A stretch of 64,000 nt of DNA from NCBI GenBank assembly GCA_029203165.1, contig CP119308.1, positions 1,674,001-1,738,000 of the forward strand, read 5' to 3'. The DNA comes from Candidatus Microbacterium colombiense. GTDB taxonomy: Bacteria; Actinomycetota; Actinomycetes; Actinomycetales; Microbacteriaceae. Of the stretch, positions 41,651 through 50,816 are shown piece after piece. The notes under the pieces are model-generated. The model was not told where the DNA came from, ran no database searches, and was given only the letters and a program-made list of their open reading frames with translations. A program made the translations under genes and the position numbers. The first letter of the stretch is position 1. Each line of letters starts with the position of its first letter.

Positions 41651-43461
41651 AGGCGAACTGGGCGCTGTACAAAGAGGTTCTGGGGGTTCTCCCGAGGAGT
41701 GCCGCGAGATTCCTCGGCATCTATGCGGCGATCATGGGTGCTCTCGCCCTGATGGACGGGTTCGCACTCGGAATGCTCGCGGTCGTGATCGCGCCGCTCA
41801 TCAGTCGCCAGCCCATCGATCTGCCCCTCGTCGGGACGCTCGAGGGAGCGCAGATCCTGATCCCGCTCGGGCTCGTGTGCGTCCTCATCGTTCTCAAGGG
41901 GGTCTTCGCACTCACGCTCCAGTGGTTCGCCACCCGTCGCTTCGCGGCGTACGAGCTTCAGCTCGGTGTGCGGGTGTTCGACGGCTACATCCGCGCCCCC
42001 TGGATCGAGCGACTGCGAAGGAACTCCTCCGACCTCGTTCGCATCAGCGACTCGAGCGTGAGCACGACGATCTCCGGATTCCTGCTCCCCGGAGCATCCG
42101 TCATCGGCGAGTTCATGAGCTTCTTCTCGCTGATCCTCGTCCTGGCGATCGCGCAGCCGTTCGTCGGACTCGTCACGCTTCTCTATCTGGGCGGTATCGC
42201 TCTCGTCCTCCAGCTCCAGATCTCCAGACGCTCGAAGCAGGCTGGCCTCGTGGCACTGCGCTACTCGCTCCGATCCTCTCGGCTGATCACAGAGATGATT
42301 GGCGCCCTCAAGGAGGTCACCCTTCGCGGCAGCGCATCCGAGGTCGCCGGTGTGGTCCGCGAGAACCGCTCTCATGCGACCCGCGCGAGGGCGAACTCGC
42401 AGTTCCTCGCCCAAGTCCCGCGCTACGTTCTCGACGTCGCGCTGATCGGCGGGATCGTCGTCATCGGCGCCACCGGTTTCCTCACCGAGGGGAACGTCGA
42501 TGGGGCGATGGCCTCGATCGCGCTGTTCGGATTGGCCGGGTTCCGCCTCGCTCCCTCCCTCATCCGTTTCCAGGCCGTGCTCCAGCAGCTGAACGTCAGC
42601 ACGCCCCATGCCCGCGCTGTGCTCGAAGAGGTCAGACGATCCGATCGGTACATGGAGGCAGCGAGCATCGGCGACACGGCGAGCCTGCCCGAGGCGCCGC
42701 GAGCGCTTCGCCTTCGGGATGTGACGTTCCGCTACTCGCCCGAGGCAGCAGATGCCGTACGTCAGGTCGATATCGAGATCCCCTTCGGGTCTCAGGTGGC
42801 GTTCGTCGGCGCGTCGGGGGCAGGGAAATCGACGATGATCGATCTTCTCCTCGGGCTGGTGGATCCCACACAGGGGTCGATCACGGTGGATGACGTTCCG
42901 CTGTCAGGTGTTCTGAACGCCTGGCGAGCGAACATCTCCTACGTTCCGCAGGAAGTGTCGCTCTTCGACGCCACTGTGGCGCAGAATGTGGCGCTGAGCT
43001 GGCGGACGGACTTCGACCGGGATCGAGTGCGCCAGGCGCTGTCGAGGGCGCAGATCCTCCCGCTGATCGAAGCACGGGACGGCGGCATCGACGGACGTAT
43101 CGGGGAGCGTGGACTCGCGCTGTCGGGCGGGCAACGTCAGCGCCTCGGTATCGCACGAGCTCTCTACACGGATCCGATGGTCCTGGTGATGGACGAGGCG
43201 ACCAGCGCGCTGGACACCGCGACCGAAGCAGCAGTCACGAACGCCATCGAAGAGCTTCGCGGGTCGGTGACGACGATCACGGTCGCGCATCGGCTCTCGA
43301 CCATCCGCAACGCCGACGTGATCTTCTTCATGCGGGACGGCGAGGTCGCCGCCTCGGGATCGTTCGACGAGGTCGTCGCTGCAGAGCCGGAGTTCGCTCT
43401 TCAGGCCGCCCTGGCCGGCTTGATCGAAGCTGAGGATCCCGGAGCCGACAATGGTCTCTGA
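41647..43461 (+). CDS. ABC transporter with fused permease and ATPase (PglK/MsbA-like flippase)
   Basis: A 604-residue half-transporter. Six helices lie in residues about 20-320, followed by the ATPase: VTFRYSPEAADAV, Walker A GASGAGKST, Q-loop SYVPQEVSLF, signature LSGGQRQRLGIARAL, Walker B MVLVMDEATSALD and switch TVAHRLST. PglK-type members flip lipid-linked oligosaccharides. Its place between glycosyltransferase genes, with a 4-nt overlap upstream and 11-nt overlap downstream, supports that role over drug export. It gives the locus a second kind of glycan translocation besides the two ABC-2 pairs. Confidence 0.85.
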   Translation: MKANWALYKEVLGVLPRSAARFLGIYAAIMGALALMDGFALGMLAVVIAPLISRQPIDLPLVGTLEGAQILIPLGLVCVLIVLKGVFALTLQWFATRRFAAYELQLGVRVFDGYIRAPWIERLRRNSSDLVRISDSSVSTTISGFLLPGASVIGEFMSFFSLILVLAIAQPFVGLVTLLYLGGIALVLQLQISRRSKQAGLVALRYSLRSSRLITEMIGALKEVTLRGSASEVAGVVRENRSHATRARANSQFLAQVPRYVLDVALIGGIVVIGATGFLTEGNVDGAMASIALFGLAGFRLAPSLIRFQAVLQQLNVSTPHARAVLEEVRRSDRYMEAASIGDTASLPEAPRALRLRDVTFRYSPEAADAVRQVDIEIPFGSQVAFVGASGAGKSTMIDLLLGLVDPTQGSITVDDVPLSGVLNAWRANISYVPQEVSLFDATVAQNVALSWRTDFDRDRVRQALSRAQILPLIEARDGGIDGRIGERGLALSGGQRQRLGIARALYTDPMVLVMDEATSALDTATEAAVTNAIEELRGSVTTITVAHRLSTIRNADVIFFMRDGEVAASGSFDEVVAAEPEFALQAALAGLIEAEDPGADNGL

Positions 43462-44566
43462 CTCGCCGATGGTGGACGTCATCATCGCCGTGCATAACCA
43501 GAGCAGACCGGTCGAACGTGCGGCTGCATCGGCCCTCGCCACCGCGTTGGATGTGCGAGTGAGCGTCGTCGCCCATAACGTGCCGGTCGATGCCATCGCG
43601 GAACGGCTCGGACCTCTGATGGACGACAGACGGGTACGCGTCCTTCCCCTCGAGGATGGAGTGAGGTCGCCGGCCAACGCGTTCAACCGCGGCCTCGATG
43701 CTGCGACGGGGAGGTTCGTGAGCATCATCGGGTCCGATGACACCCTCGAGGCCGGGGCGCTCGACGCCTGGGTCGAACTCGCAGAGCGGCACCGAGCTGA
43801 CACCGTCGTCGCGCCCGTCGTTCGCGACGGCGGCCACGCGGTGCCGACTCCGCGGGTGCGAGCGTTCCGTTCTCCGGCCGTGCTCGACGCGGATCGCGAT
43901 CGACTCTTCGAGAGGACGGCGGCGCTGGGGCTCCAGCGCCGCGTGTCCACGGACTTCCTGCGCTACGCGGATGGGCTCCCTCGCGGCGTGGATCAATCCT
44001 TCGGGCTGCGTCTGTGGATGTCGACGCGAGTCGTCTTCGACCCTTTCGCGCCGGTGTACCGAGAGCATGCTGACCAGACCGACCGCGTCACGCATGTGTT
44101 CGGTCCGCTCGCCGACGACTTCGCGTTCCTTGATGATGTCCTGGTCGTGATGACCGAGATGCGCCCGGCGCTCCGCCGTGCGGTGGTGTCGAAGCTCATC
44201 CGCGTCCATGTCGTGCCAGCCGTACGCAACCGGGTGGCGGGCGGGCGACTGCAGCCATCGGACCTCGAACATGCCGACTCGATCCTGCGACGGCTGTGGC
44301 TCGCGGCCCCTCATGCGCGGGCACTGCTGCCTCGCGACCTGCAGCCGATTCTCAGCGCGATCGAGGACCGCTCGGTGAGCAGCGCGATCGCCGCTGCCGA
44401 GAAGGGAACGTCGCTGTTCGCATCCGTCGTACCGCTGGGGCCCTGGTTGCTCTTTCACCGTCATGCTCCGCTGCGCACGATGTTCGCCGGCCGTTCGGTG
44501 CTGCGCCGAGTGGCACGTGGCTACACCGAGCGTCACACGCCTCACGGTGAGGATGAAGCCCGATGA
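43451..44566 (+). CDS. Family 2 glycosyltransferase
   Basis: A 371-residue GT-A enzyme. VDVIIAVHNQSRPVERAAAS opens the nucleotide-binding domain; NRGLDAATGRFVSIIGSDDTLE (about 78-99) holds the SDD version of the catalytic DxD. The C-terminal 150 residues are helical and unassigned. It overlaps the flippase by 11 nt and the next small gene by 4 nt, so all of 40436-46277 is likely one operon. Confidence 0.8.
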   Translation: MVSDSPMVDVIIAVHNQSRPVERAAASALATALDVRVSVVAHNVPVDAIAERLGPLMDDRRVRVLPLEDGVRSPANAFNRGLDAATGRFVSIIGSDDTLEAGALDAWVELAERHRADTVVAPVVRDGGHAVPTPRVRAFRSPAVLDADRDRLFERTAALGLQRRVSTDFLRYADGLPRGVDQSFGLRLWMSTRVVFDPFAPVYREHADQTDRVTHVFGPLADDFAFLDDVLVVMTEMRPALRRAVVSKLIRVHVVPAVRNRVAGGRLQPSDLEHADSILRRLWLAAPHARALLPRDLQPILSAIEDRSVSSAIAAAEKGTSLFASVVPLGPWLLFHRHAPLRTMFAGRSVLRRVARGYTERHTPHGEDEAR

Positions 44567-44967
44567 GGGTGGTGGTCCTGGCCCCTCAGGGAGTTCGCGT
44601 GGATGAACGGATCTCCGATGCGGCAGATGTGCAGACGGTCGGCTGGGCTGACTCGGGAGCGCATGTGAGCGTCCGACGCCCATCGAGCTGGGCCGCTGCC
44701 GCTCAGCGCCGCATCGGATCCGGGATTCCGGCGCGCATCGTGCTGCGCCTCCTCGGCGCCGACAACGCGACGCAGTTCGCCCGCGCTATCTCGTCGAACC
44801 GGGATGCCCTTCGTGTGCTCGCGACGGCTGATCTGGTGGTGGCTGCCGAAGAGGATGCGGCCTTCGCTGCCTGGCGCGCCGCCCGTCCGGCGCAGGCACC
44901 GCGCTCGGTGTACGGGACGGCGGCCGCGCTGGCGGCAGTGGACGCACTTTCCCGGGGGGTGGCGTGA
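44563..44967 (+). CDS. Small protein of unknown function between GT genes
   Basis: A 134-residue protein I do not recognise. It starts MRVVVLAPQGVRVDERISDA, beta-strand-like, and ends with an Ala-rich helical half containing DLVVAAEEDAAFAAWRAARP. No signal peptide, membrane helix or Cys. The size, fold pattern and ADLVVAAEEDA stretch (compare SDLVV-type ends of GT-B N-terminal domains) make it look like a lone half of a glycosyltransferase domain, possibly a remnant or a partner subunit. Four-nt overlap upstream and a TGATG junction downstream argue that it is translated. Confidence 0.6.
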   Translation: MRVVVLAPQGVRVDERISDAADVQTVGWADSGAHVSVRRPSSWAAAAQRRIGSGIPARIVLRLLGADNATQFARAISSNRDALRVLATADLVVAAEEDAAFAAWRAARPAQAPRSVYGTAAALAAVDALSRGVA

Positions 44968-46277
44968 TGAGTCGTCCGCATCTGCTGTACACGGCGTGGA
45001 GCTTCCCGCCCAGTCGTGCCGGGGGTGTCTATCGGGCCATCGCGACGGTGAACGCCTTCGCGAGCGCGGGCTGGGATGTGACGGTGCTCACCGTTCCGGA
45101 GAGACTCTTCCGGGAGTCCACCGGGTCCGACGAGGAGCTGGCACGTCAGGTCGCTCCGGGCGTGACGGTGGTGCGCGAGGACCCTCGAGTCCCCGCATTC
45201 CAGAACGACATCACCACCTGGCCGTATGCCCGGGCGCGGTTCCCGGAGCTCTACAAGCTGTGGGATCTGCGCAAGGACTTCATCCGGTTCCCGGAGCCGA
45301 ACTACGGTCGCTGGCGTCCGGGGCTCGAGAAGATGGCCGAGCGCGTCCATGCGCAGCACCCGGTCGACCTCGCGATCGGCACGGCGAACCCGCACGTCGA
45401 CTTCATCCCCGGATGGCACCTGCACCGACGCTTTGGCGTGCCCTACGTCATGGACTATCGCGACGCATGGCAGCTCGACGTCTTCTCCGGGCGGCGACTG
45501 ATCACGGCCACGCCGGGGGTGCGCCGGTGGGAAGGCCGTCTGATGGAATCGGCCGCCGAGATCTGGTTCGTCAACGACGCGATCCGAGACTGGCACGCGC
45601 GAGAGCACCCGACCAGCGCGGAGCGCATGCGAGTGGTCGCGAACGGGTTCGACGAGTATCGCGAGCCGCTCCAGGTTCCCGTTCGGCCGGAGCGCGACGG
45701 GGGGCTGATCTTCGGATACATCGGAACCATCACGCCGAACGTGCCTCTCGATATCCTCCTGGCGGGGTGGCGGCGTGCCCGCCGGAGCGACGCTCGGCTC
45801 GCCGGTGCGCAACTCGTGCTCCGGGGGTACATCGGCCACTTCGGTGCCGGTGACGGACTGGCTGACCGGTTGATCGAGGACGCGGCAGCAGACGGAGTCC
45901 GATACGACGGGCCAGTCGGTAAAGCGGACATCGCAGGGGCGTACCGTGGTTTCGACGCACTTGTCCTTGCTCTCGGGACCGGGCGCTACGTCACGAGTGG
46001 CAAAGTGTTCGAGTACACCGCGACCGGCATCCCCATCGTCTCGGTGCACGATCCTGGGAACGCGGCAAGCGATGTACTCCGGGATTCCCCCGCGTGGGTT
46101 CCTTCCGAGGCTCTGACGGAACAGGGCGTCGCGGCAGCATTCTCCCGTGCGGCGACGATGGCTGCGACGCAGACGCCGGCCGAGCGGACCGCAGCTCAGG
46201 AATGGGGCGAGCAGTATTCCCGTGCAGGCCAGCTCGCACCGAGGATCGCGGCGCTGGCCGAGGTGGCCGGCGGCTAG
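44967..46277 (+). CDS. Family 4-like glycosyltransferase
   Basis: A 436-residue GT-B enzyme. LLYTAWSFPPSRAGGVYRAIA (residues about 5-25) is the glycine-rich N-terminal loop; VMDYRDAWQLDVFSGR (about 160) and FVNDAIRDWHAREHP follow; the second domain begins with LIFGYIGTITPNVPLDILL (about 250) and contains GKVFEYTATGIPIVSVHDPG (about 350), the donor-site block with its Glu. The ATG at 44967 overlaps the previous stop by one base; a GTG one codon earlier is possible. Its stop codon CTAG is shared with the convergent gene. Confidence 0.8.
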   Translation: MSRPHLLYTAWSFPPSRAGGVYRAIATVNAFASAGWDVTVLTVPERLFRESTGSDEELARQVAPGVTVVREDPRVPAFQNDITTWPYARARFPELYKLWDLRKDFIRFPEPNYGRWRPGLEKMAERVHAQHPVDLAIGTANPHVDFIPGWHLHRRFGVPYVMDYRDAWQLDVFSGRRLITATPGVRRWEGRLMESAAEIWFVNDAIRDWHAREHPTSAERMRVVANGFDEYREPLQVPVRPERDGGLIFGYIGTITPNVPLDILLAGWRRARRSDARLAGAQLVLRGYIGHFGAGDGLADRLIEDAAADGVRYDGPVGKADIAGAYRGFDALVLALGTGRYVTSGKVFEYTATGIPIVSVHDPGNAASDVLRDSPAWVPSEALTEQGVAAAFSRAATMAATQTPAERTAAQEWGEQYSRAGQLAPRIAALAEVAGG

Positions 46278-47407
46278 TTCGTCGCGATCCGGTCGATCGC
46301 ATCCACCCAGGTGCCCACCTGGTGTTCAGCGGAGACATCGCCCGCGGCGGCGGCGGATGCCTCTTTCCAGGCCGCGACCTTCTCGGCCGTGAGCGCGTCG
46401 ATCACGGCCGCGACGTCGTGGGGCTCGAACCCTGCCGTGACCGCGCCGAAGCCGAGGCGCTCGGTCATGCCCGCCATCGCCGGCGTCGGGCCGACGATGA
46501 CACCGAGCCTCGCCTGCACGAAGTCGAAGAACTTGTTCGGCAGCGCGAGGCGATGATTCGTCGACGTCGCCGGAAGGATGTGGATGCCGACATCGTGCTG
46601 AGCGAGAGTGTCCACGAGCTCATGATGGGGCACCGCGTCCAGGACGTGCACGTTCGGCAGGACCGCGGCGCGCGCGCGCAGCCGTTCGATGTACGCCGGA
46701 TCGTTCGGCATGAGATGAAGCGTGAGCTCGACGTCGGCATCGCTGAGTGCGACGCCCTCGATCATCGTCTCGAGGTGACGACCCGCGAGCGCCGCCCCGG
46801 TGTGCACGAGCCGGATGGGCGAGCCGACCGGTCGCACGTCCCGCTCCTGGTAGGACGAGGCGTTGGTGACGACGCGCGAGTCCAGGCCGTAGGCACGGTA
46901 CCGGTCTGCGATCTCTGACGCGACGGTCGTCGTCGATGCCGCAGGTCCAGCGAAGCGTCGTACGAGCCATCCGTTGTACGGACCGCGGTAGGCGGCCCAC
47001 TTCGGATTGTCGTCGTGGAGGCCGGGGAAGAACTCGTGGAGATCGACATGGATCTTCCCCGGTTCGACGATGTCGTAGGCGAGCGGTGCAGCATCGATGT
47101 CGTTCGCAAGGACGACGTCCGCCGATACTCCGCGAAGTGCCTTTCGGGCAGCCCTCTGCAGCGGAGAAGTCCGGTGAGCGAGGCCGTAAGCGCGTAGCCG
47201 GAAGAGCACGGATTCGATCTGCATCCGGCGCGCGCGCTTCGCACCTGATGGGGGATAGGGGAGCGAGATGTGCTCGGTCACCCCGGGTGGGCGATCTCCC
47301 CATCCGGCGGTGACCACCTCGTAAGAGTCAGCGAAGGCAGCGATCTGGCGCTGCAATCGTGCGTCGGACTGCAGGTCCGAGAAAGAGATGATCAACAAGC
47401 GAGTCAT
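46274..47407 (-). CDS. GT-B glycosyltransferase
   Basis: A 377-residue enzyme. LLIISFSDLQSDARLQRQIAAF is the opening seen in capsule-locus GTs (compare 40436). DLHEFFPGLHDDNPKWAAYR is mid-protein, RLVHTGAALAGRHLETMIEGV opens the second domain and LPNKFFDFVQARLGVIVGP (about 285) is the donor block. AGAGGA precedes the ATG at 47407. It is the last of three minus-strand genes (46274-49675), convergent with the plus-strand operon by a 4-bp palindromic CTAG overlap. Confidence 0.8.
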   Translation of the reverse strand: MTRLLIISFSDLQSDARLQRQIAAFADSYEVVTAGWGDRPPGVTEHISLPYPPSGAKRARRMQIESVLFRLRAYGLAHRTSPLQRAARKALRGVSADVVLANDIDAAPLAYDIVEPGKIHVDLHEFFPGLHDDNPKWAAYRGPYNGWLVRRFAGPAASTTTVASEIADRYRAYGLDSRVVTNASSYQERDVRPVGSPIRLVHTGAALAGRHLETMIEGVALSDADVELTLHLMPNDPAYIERLRARAAVLPNVHVLDAVPHHELVDTLAQHDVGIHILPATSTNHRLALPNKFFDFVQARLGVIVGPTPAMAGMTERLGFGAVTAGFEPHDVAAVIDALTAEKVAAWKEASAAAAGDVSAEHQVGTWVDAIDRIATN

Positions 47408-47408
47408 G

Positions 47409-48569
47409 TCACGAAGTCCTCTGGGCGGGGGCGGCGTCGATCCAGTTCCGGTTCAGAATCTCGGCGCTGAGGCGGCCATCGTGCACGGCGCGCACGAACG
47501 CACGCCCGGCGGTCGCGCGGTCGGTCCATCCGTCGGAGTCTGCTGCGAGACGACGAAGTACGCCCTCGAGCGTCTCGGGCGTGGCTTCCGTGAGGGGGAG
47601 TGTATGTCCCGTCGCGCGTTGCACACGGTCCCTGACCGCTGACGTCACATGCCCGACGACGACGGCGCCCGCCGCCATCGCCTCGCACGCGGCGACGCCG
47701 TAGCTGCCGAGAACGAACTGGTCCAGCACGACGTCGGCATTGCGCAGTACTCCTGGCATGTCCGCGTGCGGTACACCGGAGAGAGGGCGGTAGTCGATGA
47801 CGCCCTCATCGTGCAGTGCACGCACGATCGGCTCGATCAACGCTGTTCCCTTCACAGCCGAACTGCTCGGGGCGTGAACGACGCGAAGACGTCCCGCAGG
47901 CGGCCGATCGGCTCGTTCCCATTGCGCGAGGTCGACGACCACCGGCAGCCAACGAGCGTGTGGCAGGTCATCGAGGAGATCCGGGGTCGTGACGAAGAGA
48001 GGGCCGTCGAGCTCACCGAGGAGTGCGCGATTGCGTGCCGCGATGCGGTCGGTCTGGCGCTCCACTGCGGTGAGGGCCTCCGCCGGGCGGCGATGGGAGC
48101 GGATGTCTGTGCCGTGGCAGACGAACGCGATCTGCACGCTCCGCGGAAGCAGTGCGAGCTGCCGACGCATATCCCGTCGGGCCAGCCGTCCGAACGGTGG
48201 CCGAACGGATTCGACGAGGAGGTGGGTGAATCCACCGGCCGCGTCCGCCTGTCGGCGTTGCCACTTCCGGGAATTCTGGAACACGCGATCGGAGACGACC
48301 GCGTCAGCCGAGAATTCGAATCGGGACTCGACCGCGTACGAACGAGCGCCGAGTCCCGCGACCGCGTTCTCGAGAGCGCGCGCCCAGCGAGTGGCCTGCT
48401 CCGCGTGATTGGCCGGTCCGATGAGTAGCCGCACGTCAGTATCCGGAGGAGTCGCGACCTCCCGGCGATCGGAAGGACGCGGGATGCCATGGCGAAGCGC
48501 GGCGAGGCGACCGACGGGCGCAGCCGGATGCCGTGCGATCCAGTCGGTGAGTCGTTCGGACAGGGTCAT
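47409..48569 (-). CDS. Glycosyltransferase family 1/4-like protein
   Basis: A 386-residue GT-B-like protein. DVRLLIGPANHAEQATRWARAL starts the first domain, VQIAFVCHGTDIRSHRRP (about 145) is the inter-domain region, RLRVVHAPSSSAVKGTALIEP (about 225) opens the donor domain and VLDQFVLGSYGVAACEAMAAG (about 280-300) carries the E-x-x-A donor-binding helix. The two domains are weakly conserved, so substrate cannot be guessed. It begins in a 4-nt overlap with the upstream gene and its stop is one base from the next start. Confidence 0.7.
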   Translation of the reverse strand: MTLSERLTDWIARHPAAPVGRLAALRHGIPRPSDRREVATPPDTDVRLLIGPANHAEQATRWARALENAVAGLGARSYAVESRFEFSADAVVSDRVFQNSRKWQRRQADAAGGFTHLLVESVRPPFGRLARRDMRRQLALLPRSVQIAFVCHGTDIRSHRRPAEALTAVERQTDRIAARNRALLGELDGPLFVTTPDLLDDLPHARWLPVVVDLAQWERADRPPAGRLRVVHAPSSSAVKGTALIEPIVRALHDEGVIDYRPLSGVPHADMPGVLRNADVVLDQFVLGSYGVAACEAMAAGAVVVGHVTSAVRDRVQRATGHTLPLTEATPETLEGVLRRLAADSDGWTDRATAGRAFVRAVHDGRLSAEILNRNWIDAAPAQRTS

Positions 48570-49675
48570 CGTGTGACCTCTGGCCCGTTCCGGGGCGCCA
48601 GGCGCGTGTAGATCGCGGTCAGGGCGGTGGCCACCGTCGTGGGCGTGAAGCGGTCGGTGACGGTCGAGGCGATCTGGGATGCAGCGAGCTCTGCCGTTGC
48701 GCGCGCAAGGTCCTCGACGGCGTTCGCATAGGCGACGCCCGTCTGCTCGGTTACGAAACGGCTCACCGAAGGATCGGCGTAGTCGACGGCTCCGGTCGCC
48801 GCGCCACTGACGATCGGTCGTCCGTGAGCCAGCGCCTCCGCCGCCACGATGCAGAAGTTGTCGCCCTGGGTGGGCAGGAGGAACATGTTCGCCGCGTTCA
48901 GTTCACGGGATACGCCGTCGTCGTCGAGTCGGCCGGTCAACCGGACTCGATCGAGGACGCCCCGGTCGGACGCCTCCTGCAGCATCCGCTCGCGCTGGGG
49001 GCCTTCTCCCACCCAGGTGAGGGTGGCTTCGAGGCCACGTGAGACGAGCTCTGCCAGCGTCTCGACGGCGAGGAGCGGTCCCTTTCGTGCGGTGATCGCT
49101 CCGACGCCGATCAGATGGATGGCATCCTCCGAGCGGCTCTCGACCGCGGCAGGTGTGTCGACCACGCAGGGGACCAGATCGATCGCAGCGGCACGAAAGC
49201 GGGCGATCGCCGCGGCCAGGCGAGAACTCTCGGCGACCACCGCATCCGGCCGGGCGAGACGGGGACCGAGGATCGCCAGCGCACAGCGCTCGCCGAGGGC
49301 GAGCGTCTCCGGAGCGCTCAGGCCCGACCAGTGCTCCGAGTGCACCCACGCACGATTGCGGGCCGGGCGGCCGAGGAGCCAGGGGATGAGGCCGGTCAGC
49401 GCGTGCGTGTGCACGACATCGTGATCGCGGGCGGCATCCGCGACGATGCGGCGTGCTCGTGCGTAGGCGCGTGGATCCCTCCGGTCGAGGCTCTCGTGGT
49501 GATACTCGTACGCCGCTGATACCTCAGTGCCGAGCGGGGAGCTGCGCTGCCAGTCGAGGTGGAGGACGGTGACCTCGTGCATCGCCGCGAGTGCCTCCGC
49601 TTCACGACGGACGAACACGCCTGAGACCGGGGAACCTGTCGTGGGGAACCACGGGGTCACGACGAGAATACGCAC
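48566..49675 (-). CDS. Family 4 glycosyltransferase
   Basis: A 369-residue GT4 enzyme. VTPWFPTTGSPVSGVFVRREAEAL (about 5-28) is the N-terminal acceptor loop, VHTHALTGLIPWLLG lies near 90, HLIGVGAITARKGPLLAVETL (about 188) opens the donor domain and FLLPTQGDNFCIVAAEALAHGRPIV (about 275) contains the E-x7-E-like donor motif. First gene of a three-gene minus-strand unit. The GTG at 49675 is 6 nt after TACTCT, facing the divergent epimerase. Confidence 0.84.
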   Translation of the reverse strand: MRILVVTPWFPTTGSPVSGVFVRREAEALAAMHEVTVLHLDWQRSSPLGTEVSAAYEYHHESLDRRDPRAYARARRIVADAARDHDVVHTHALTGLIPWLLGRPARNRAWVHSEHWSGLSAPETLALGERCALAILGPRLARPDAVVAESSRLAAAIARFRAAAIDLVPCVVDTPAAVESRSEDAIHLIGVGAITARKGPLLAVETLAELVSRGLEATLTWVGEGPQRERMLQEASDRGVLDRVRLTGRLDDDGVSRELNAANMFLLPTQGDNFCIVAAEALAHGRPIVSGAATGAVDYADPSVSRFVTEQTGVAYANAVEDLARATAELAASQIASTVTDRFTPTTVATALTAIYTRLAPRNGPEVTR

Positions 49676-49681
49676 CGCTCA

Positions 49682-49687
49682 AGAGTA
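49682..49687 (-). promoter_or_regulatory. -10-like TACTCT, leaderless start of the 49675 gene
   Basis: On the minus strand TACTCT, TGAGCG, then GTG at 49675. Only 33 bases separate it from the divergent TAGACT element. Confidence 0.5.
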
Positions 49688-49720
49688 GCCCGGATGCGGG
49701 AAGGCCTCAGAGCCGCGATC

Positions 49721-49726
49721 TAGACT
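49721..49726 (+). promoter_or_regulatory. -10-like TAGACT, leaderless start of the epimerase gene
   Basis: TAGACT, 7-nt spacer, GTG at 49734; no SD. Confidence 0.55.
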
Positions 49727-49733
49727 GTCTTCC

Positions 49734-50816
49734 GTGAAGATCGTCAGCGTCGTGGGCGCGCGCCCTCAGTTCGTGAAGCTTGCTCCCATCCACAAGGCCG
49801 CGCTCGCGGCGGGGGTGGAGCACGTCATCGTCCACACTGGTCAGCACTACGACCCGATGCTCTCGGACGTGTTCTTCGAGGACCTCGGAATCGGCAACCC
49901 GCATGTGCACCTCGGCGTCGGAAGCGGTTCGCACGGTGTCCAGACGGGAGCGATGCTCGCTGCGCTCGACGCAGTGTTCGACGAACACCGCCCGGACTGG
50001 GTCCTCGTCTACGGCGACACCAACTCGACCGTGGCCGCGGCTCTCAGCGCGGTGAAGATGCATATCCCGGTCGCGCATCTCGAAGCGGGCCTGCGCAGCT
50101 TCAACCGTCGGATGCCGGAGGAGCACAACAGGGTCATGACCGACCACGCATCCGATCTGCTGCTCGCCCCCACAGAGGTCGCCGTCGGTCACCTCGCTGA
50201 CGAGGGGCTGGCCTCGCGCACCGTTCTCGTGGGGGACGTCATGACCGACGTGCTCTTCGAGGTCAGAGATGAGCTCGACGGCCGCCCGTCTGCACTCCTC
50301 GAGGAGCTCGGTCTCGAGGCGGGAGGGTACTACGTGGCGACCATCCATCGCGCGGAGAACACCGATGATCCTGCGCGCCTGGCCGACGTCGCCTCGGCAC
50401 TCGCTGCTCTGGAGAAGCCGGTGATCCTCCTCGCTCATCCCCGCGTCGTCGCGAAGGCGGCGGCGCATGGGATCGCGCTCACCCAGGGTTCCCTGATCGC
50501 TCACGCGCCCCTCGCCTATGCGGATCTCATCGCGGCCGCGCTCTCCAGCGCCGGCGTGGTGACGGACTCCGGGGGGCTTCAGAAGGAAGCATTCCTGCTC
50601 CGGATCCCCTGCACGACGGTGCGCACCGAGACGGAGTGGGTGGAGACGATCGAGCTGGGCTGGAACGTCCTCGCCAACACTGCTGCGGAGATCACTGCCG
50701 GCGTCAGCCGCCCTCGCCCGGACGATACCGACGTCGCGCCCTATGGCGACGGGCATGCGGCGGCGCGGGTCATCGCGGAGTTGATCCGGGTCCTGGACTC
50801 TTCCGCGAGCGCGTGA
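49734..50816 (+). CDS. Non-hydrolysing UDP-GlcNAc (or derivative) 2-epimerase (WecB/WbpI-like)
   Basis: A 360-residue GT-B-fold epimerase inverting C2 of a UDP-amino sugar. VVGARPQFVKLAPIHKAAL opens the protein, VHTGQHYDPMLSDVFFEDLGI and VYGDTNSTVAAALSAVKM carry conserved His and Asp residues, LEAGLRSFNRRMPEEHNRVMTD is the classic block, and VVTDSGGLQKEAFLLRIPCTTVRTETEWVETIE binds UDP. Two products are possible: UDP-ManNAc, or UDP-ManNAc3NAcA from the wlb product. The sequence does not decide, but the rest of the wlb set is in the window. Overlaps the next gene by 4 nt. Confidence 0.9.
   Translation: MKIVSVVGARPQFVKLAPIHKAALAAGVEHVIVHTGQHYDPMLSDVFFEDLGIGNPHVHLGVGSGSHGVQTGAMLAALDAVFDEHRPDWVLVYGDTNSTVAAALSAVKMHIPVAHLEAGLRSFNRRMPEEHNRVMTDHASDLLLAPTEVAVGHLADEGLASRTVLVGDVMTDVLFEVRDELDGRPSALLEELGLEAGGYYVATIHRAENTDDPARLADVASALAALEKPVILLAHPRVVAKAAAHGIALTQGSLIAHAPLAYADLIAAALSSAGVVTDSGGLQKEAFLLRIPCTTVRTETEWVETIELGWNVLANTAAEITAGVSRPRPDDTDVAPYGDGHAAARVIAELIRVLDSSASA

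Noticed and set aside
41647..43461. Drug or peptide exporter for the fused ABC transporter.
   Set aside because: No peptidase or resistance context; overlaps with glycosyltransferase genes on both sides favour a lipid-linked glycan flippase.
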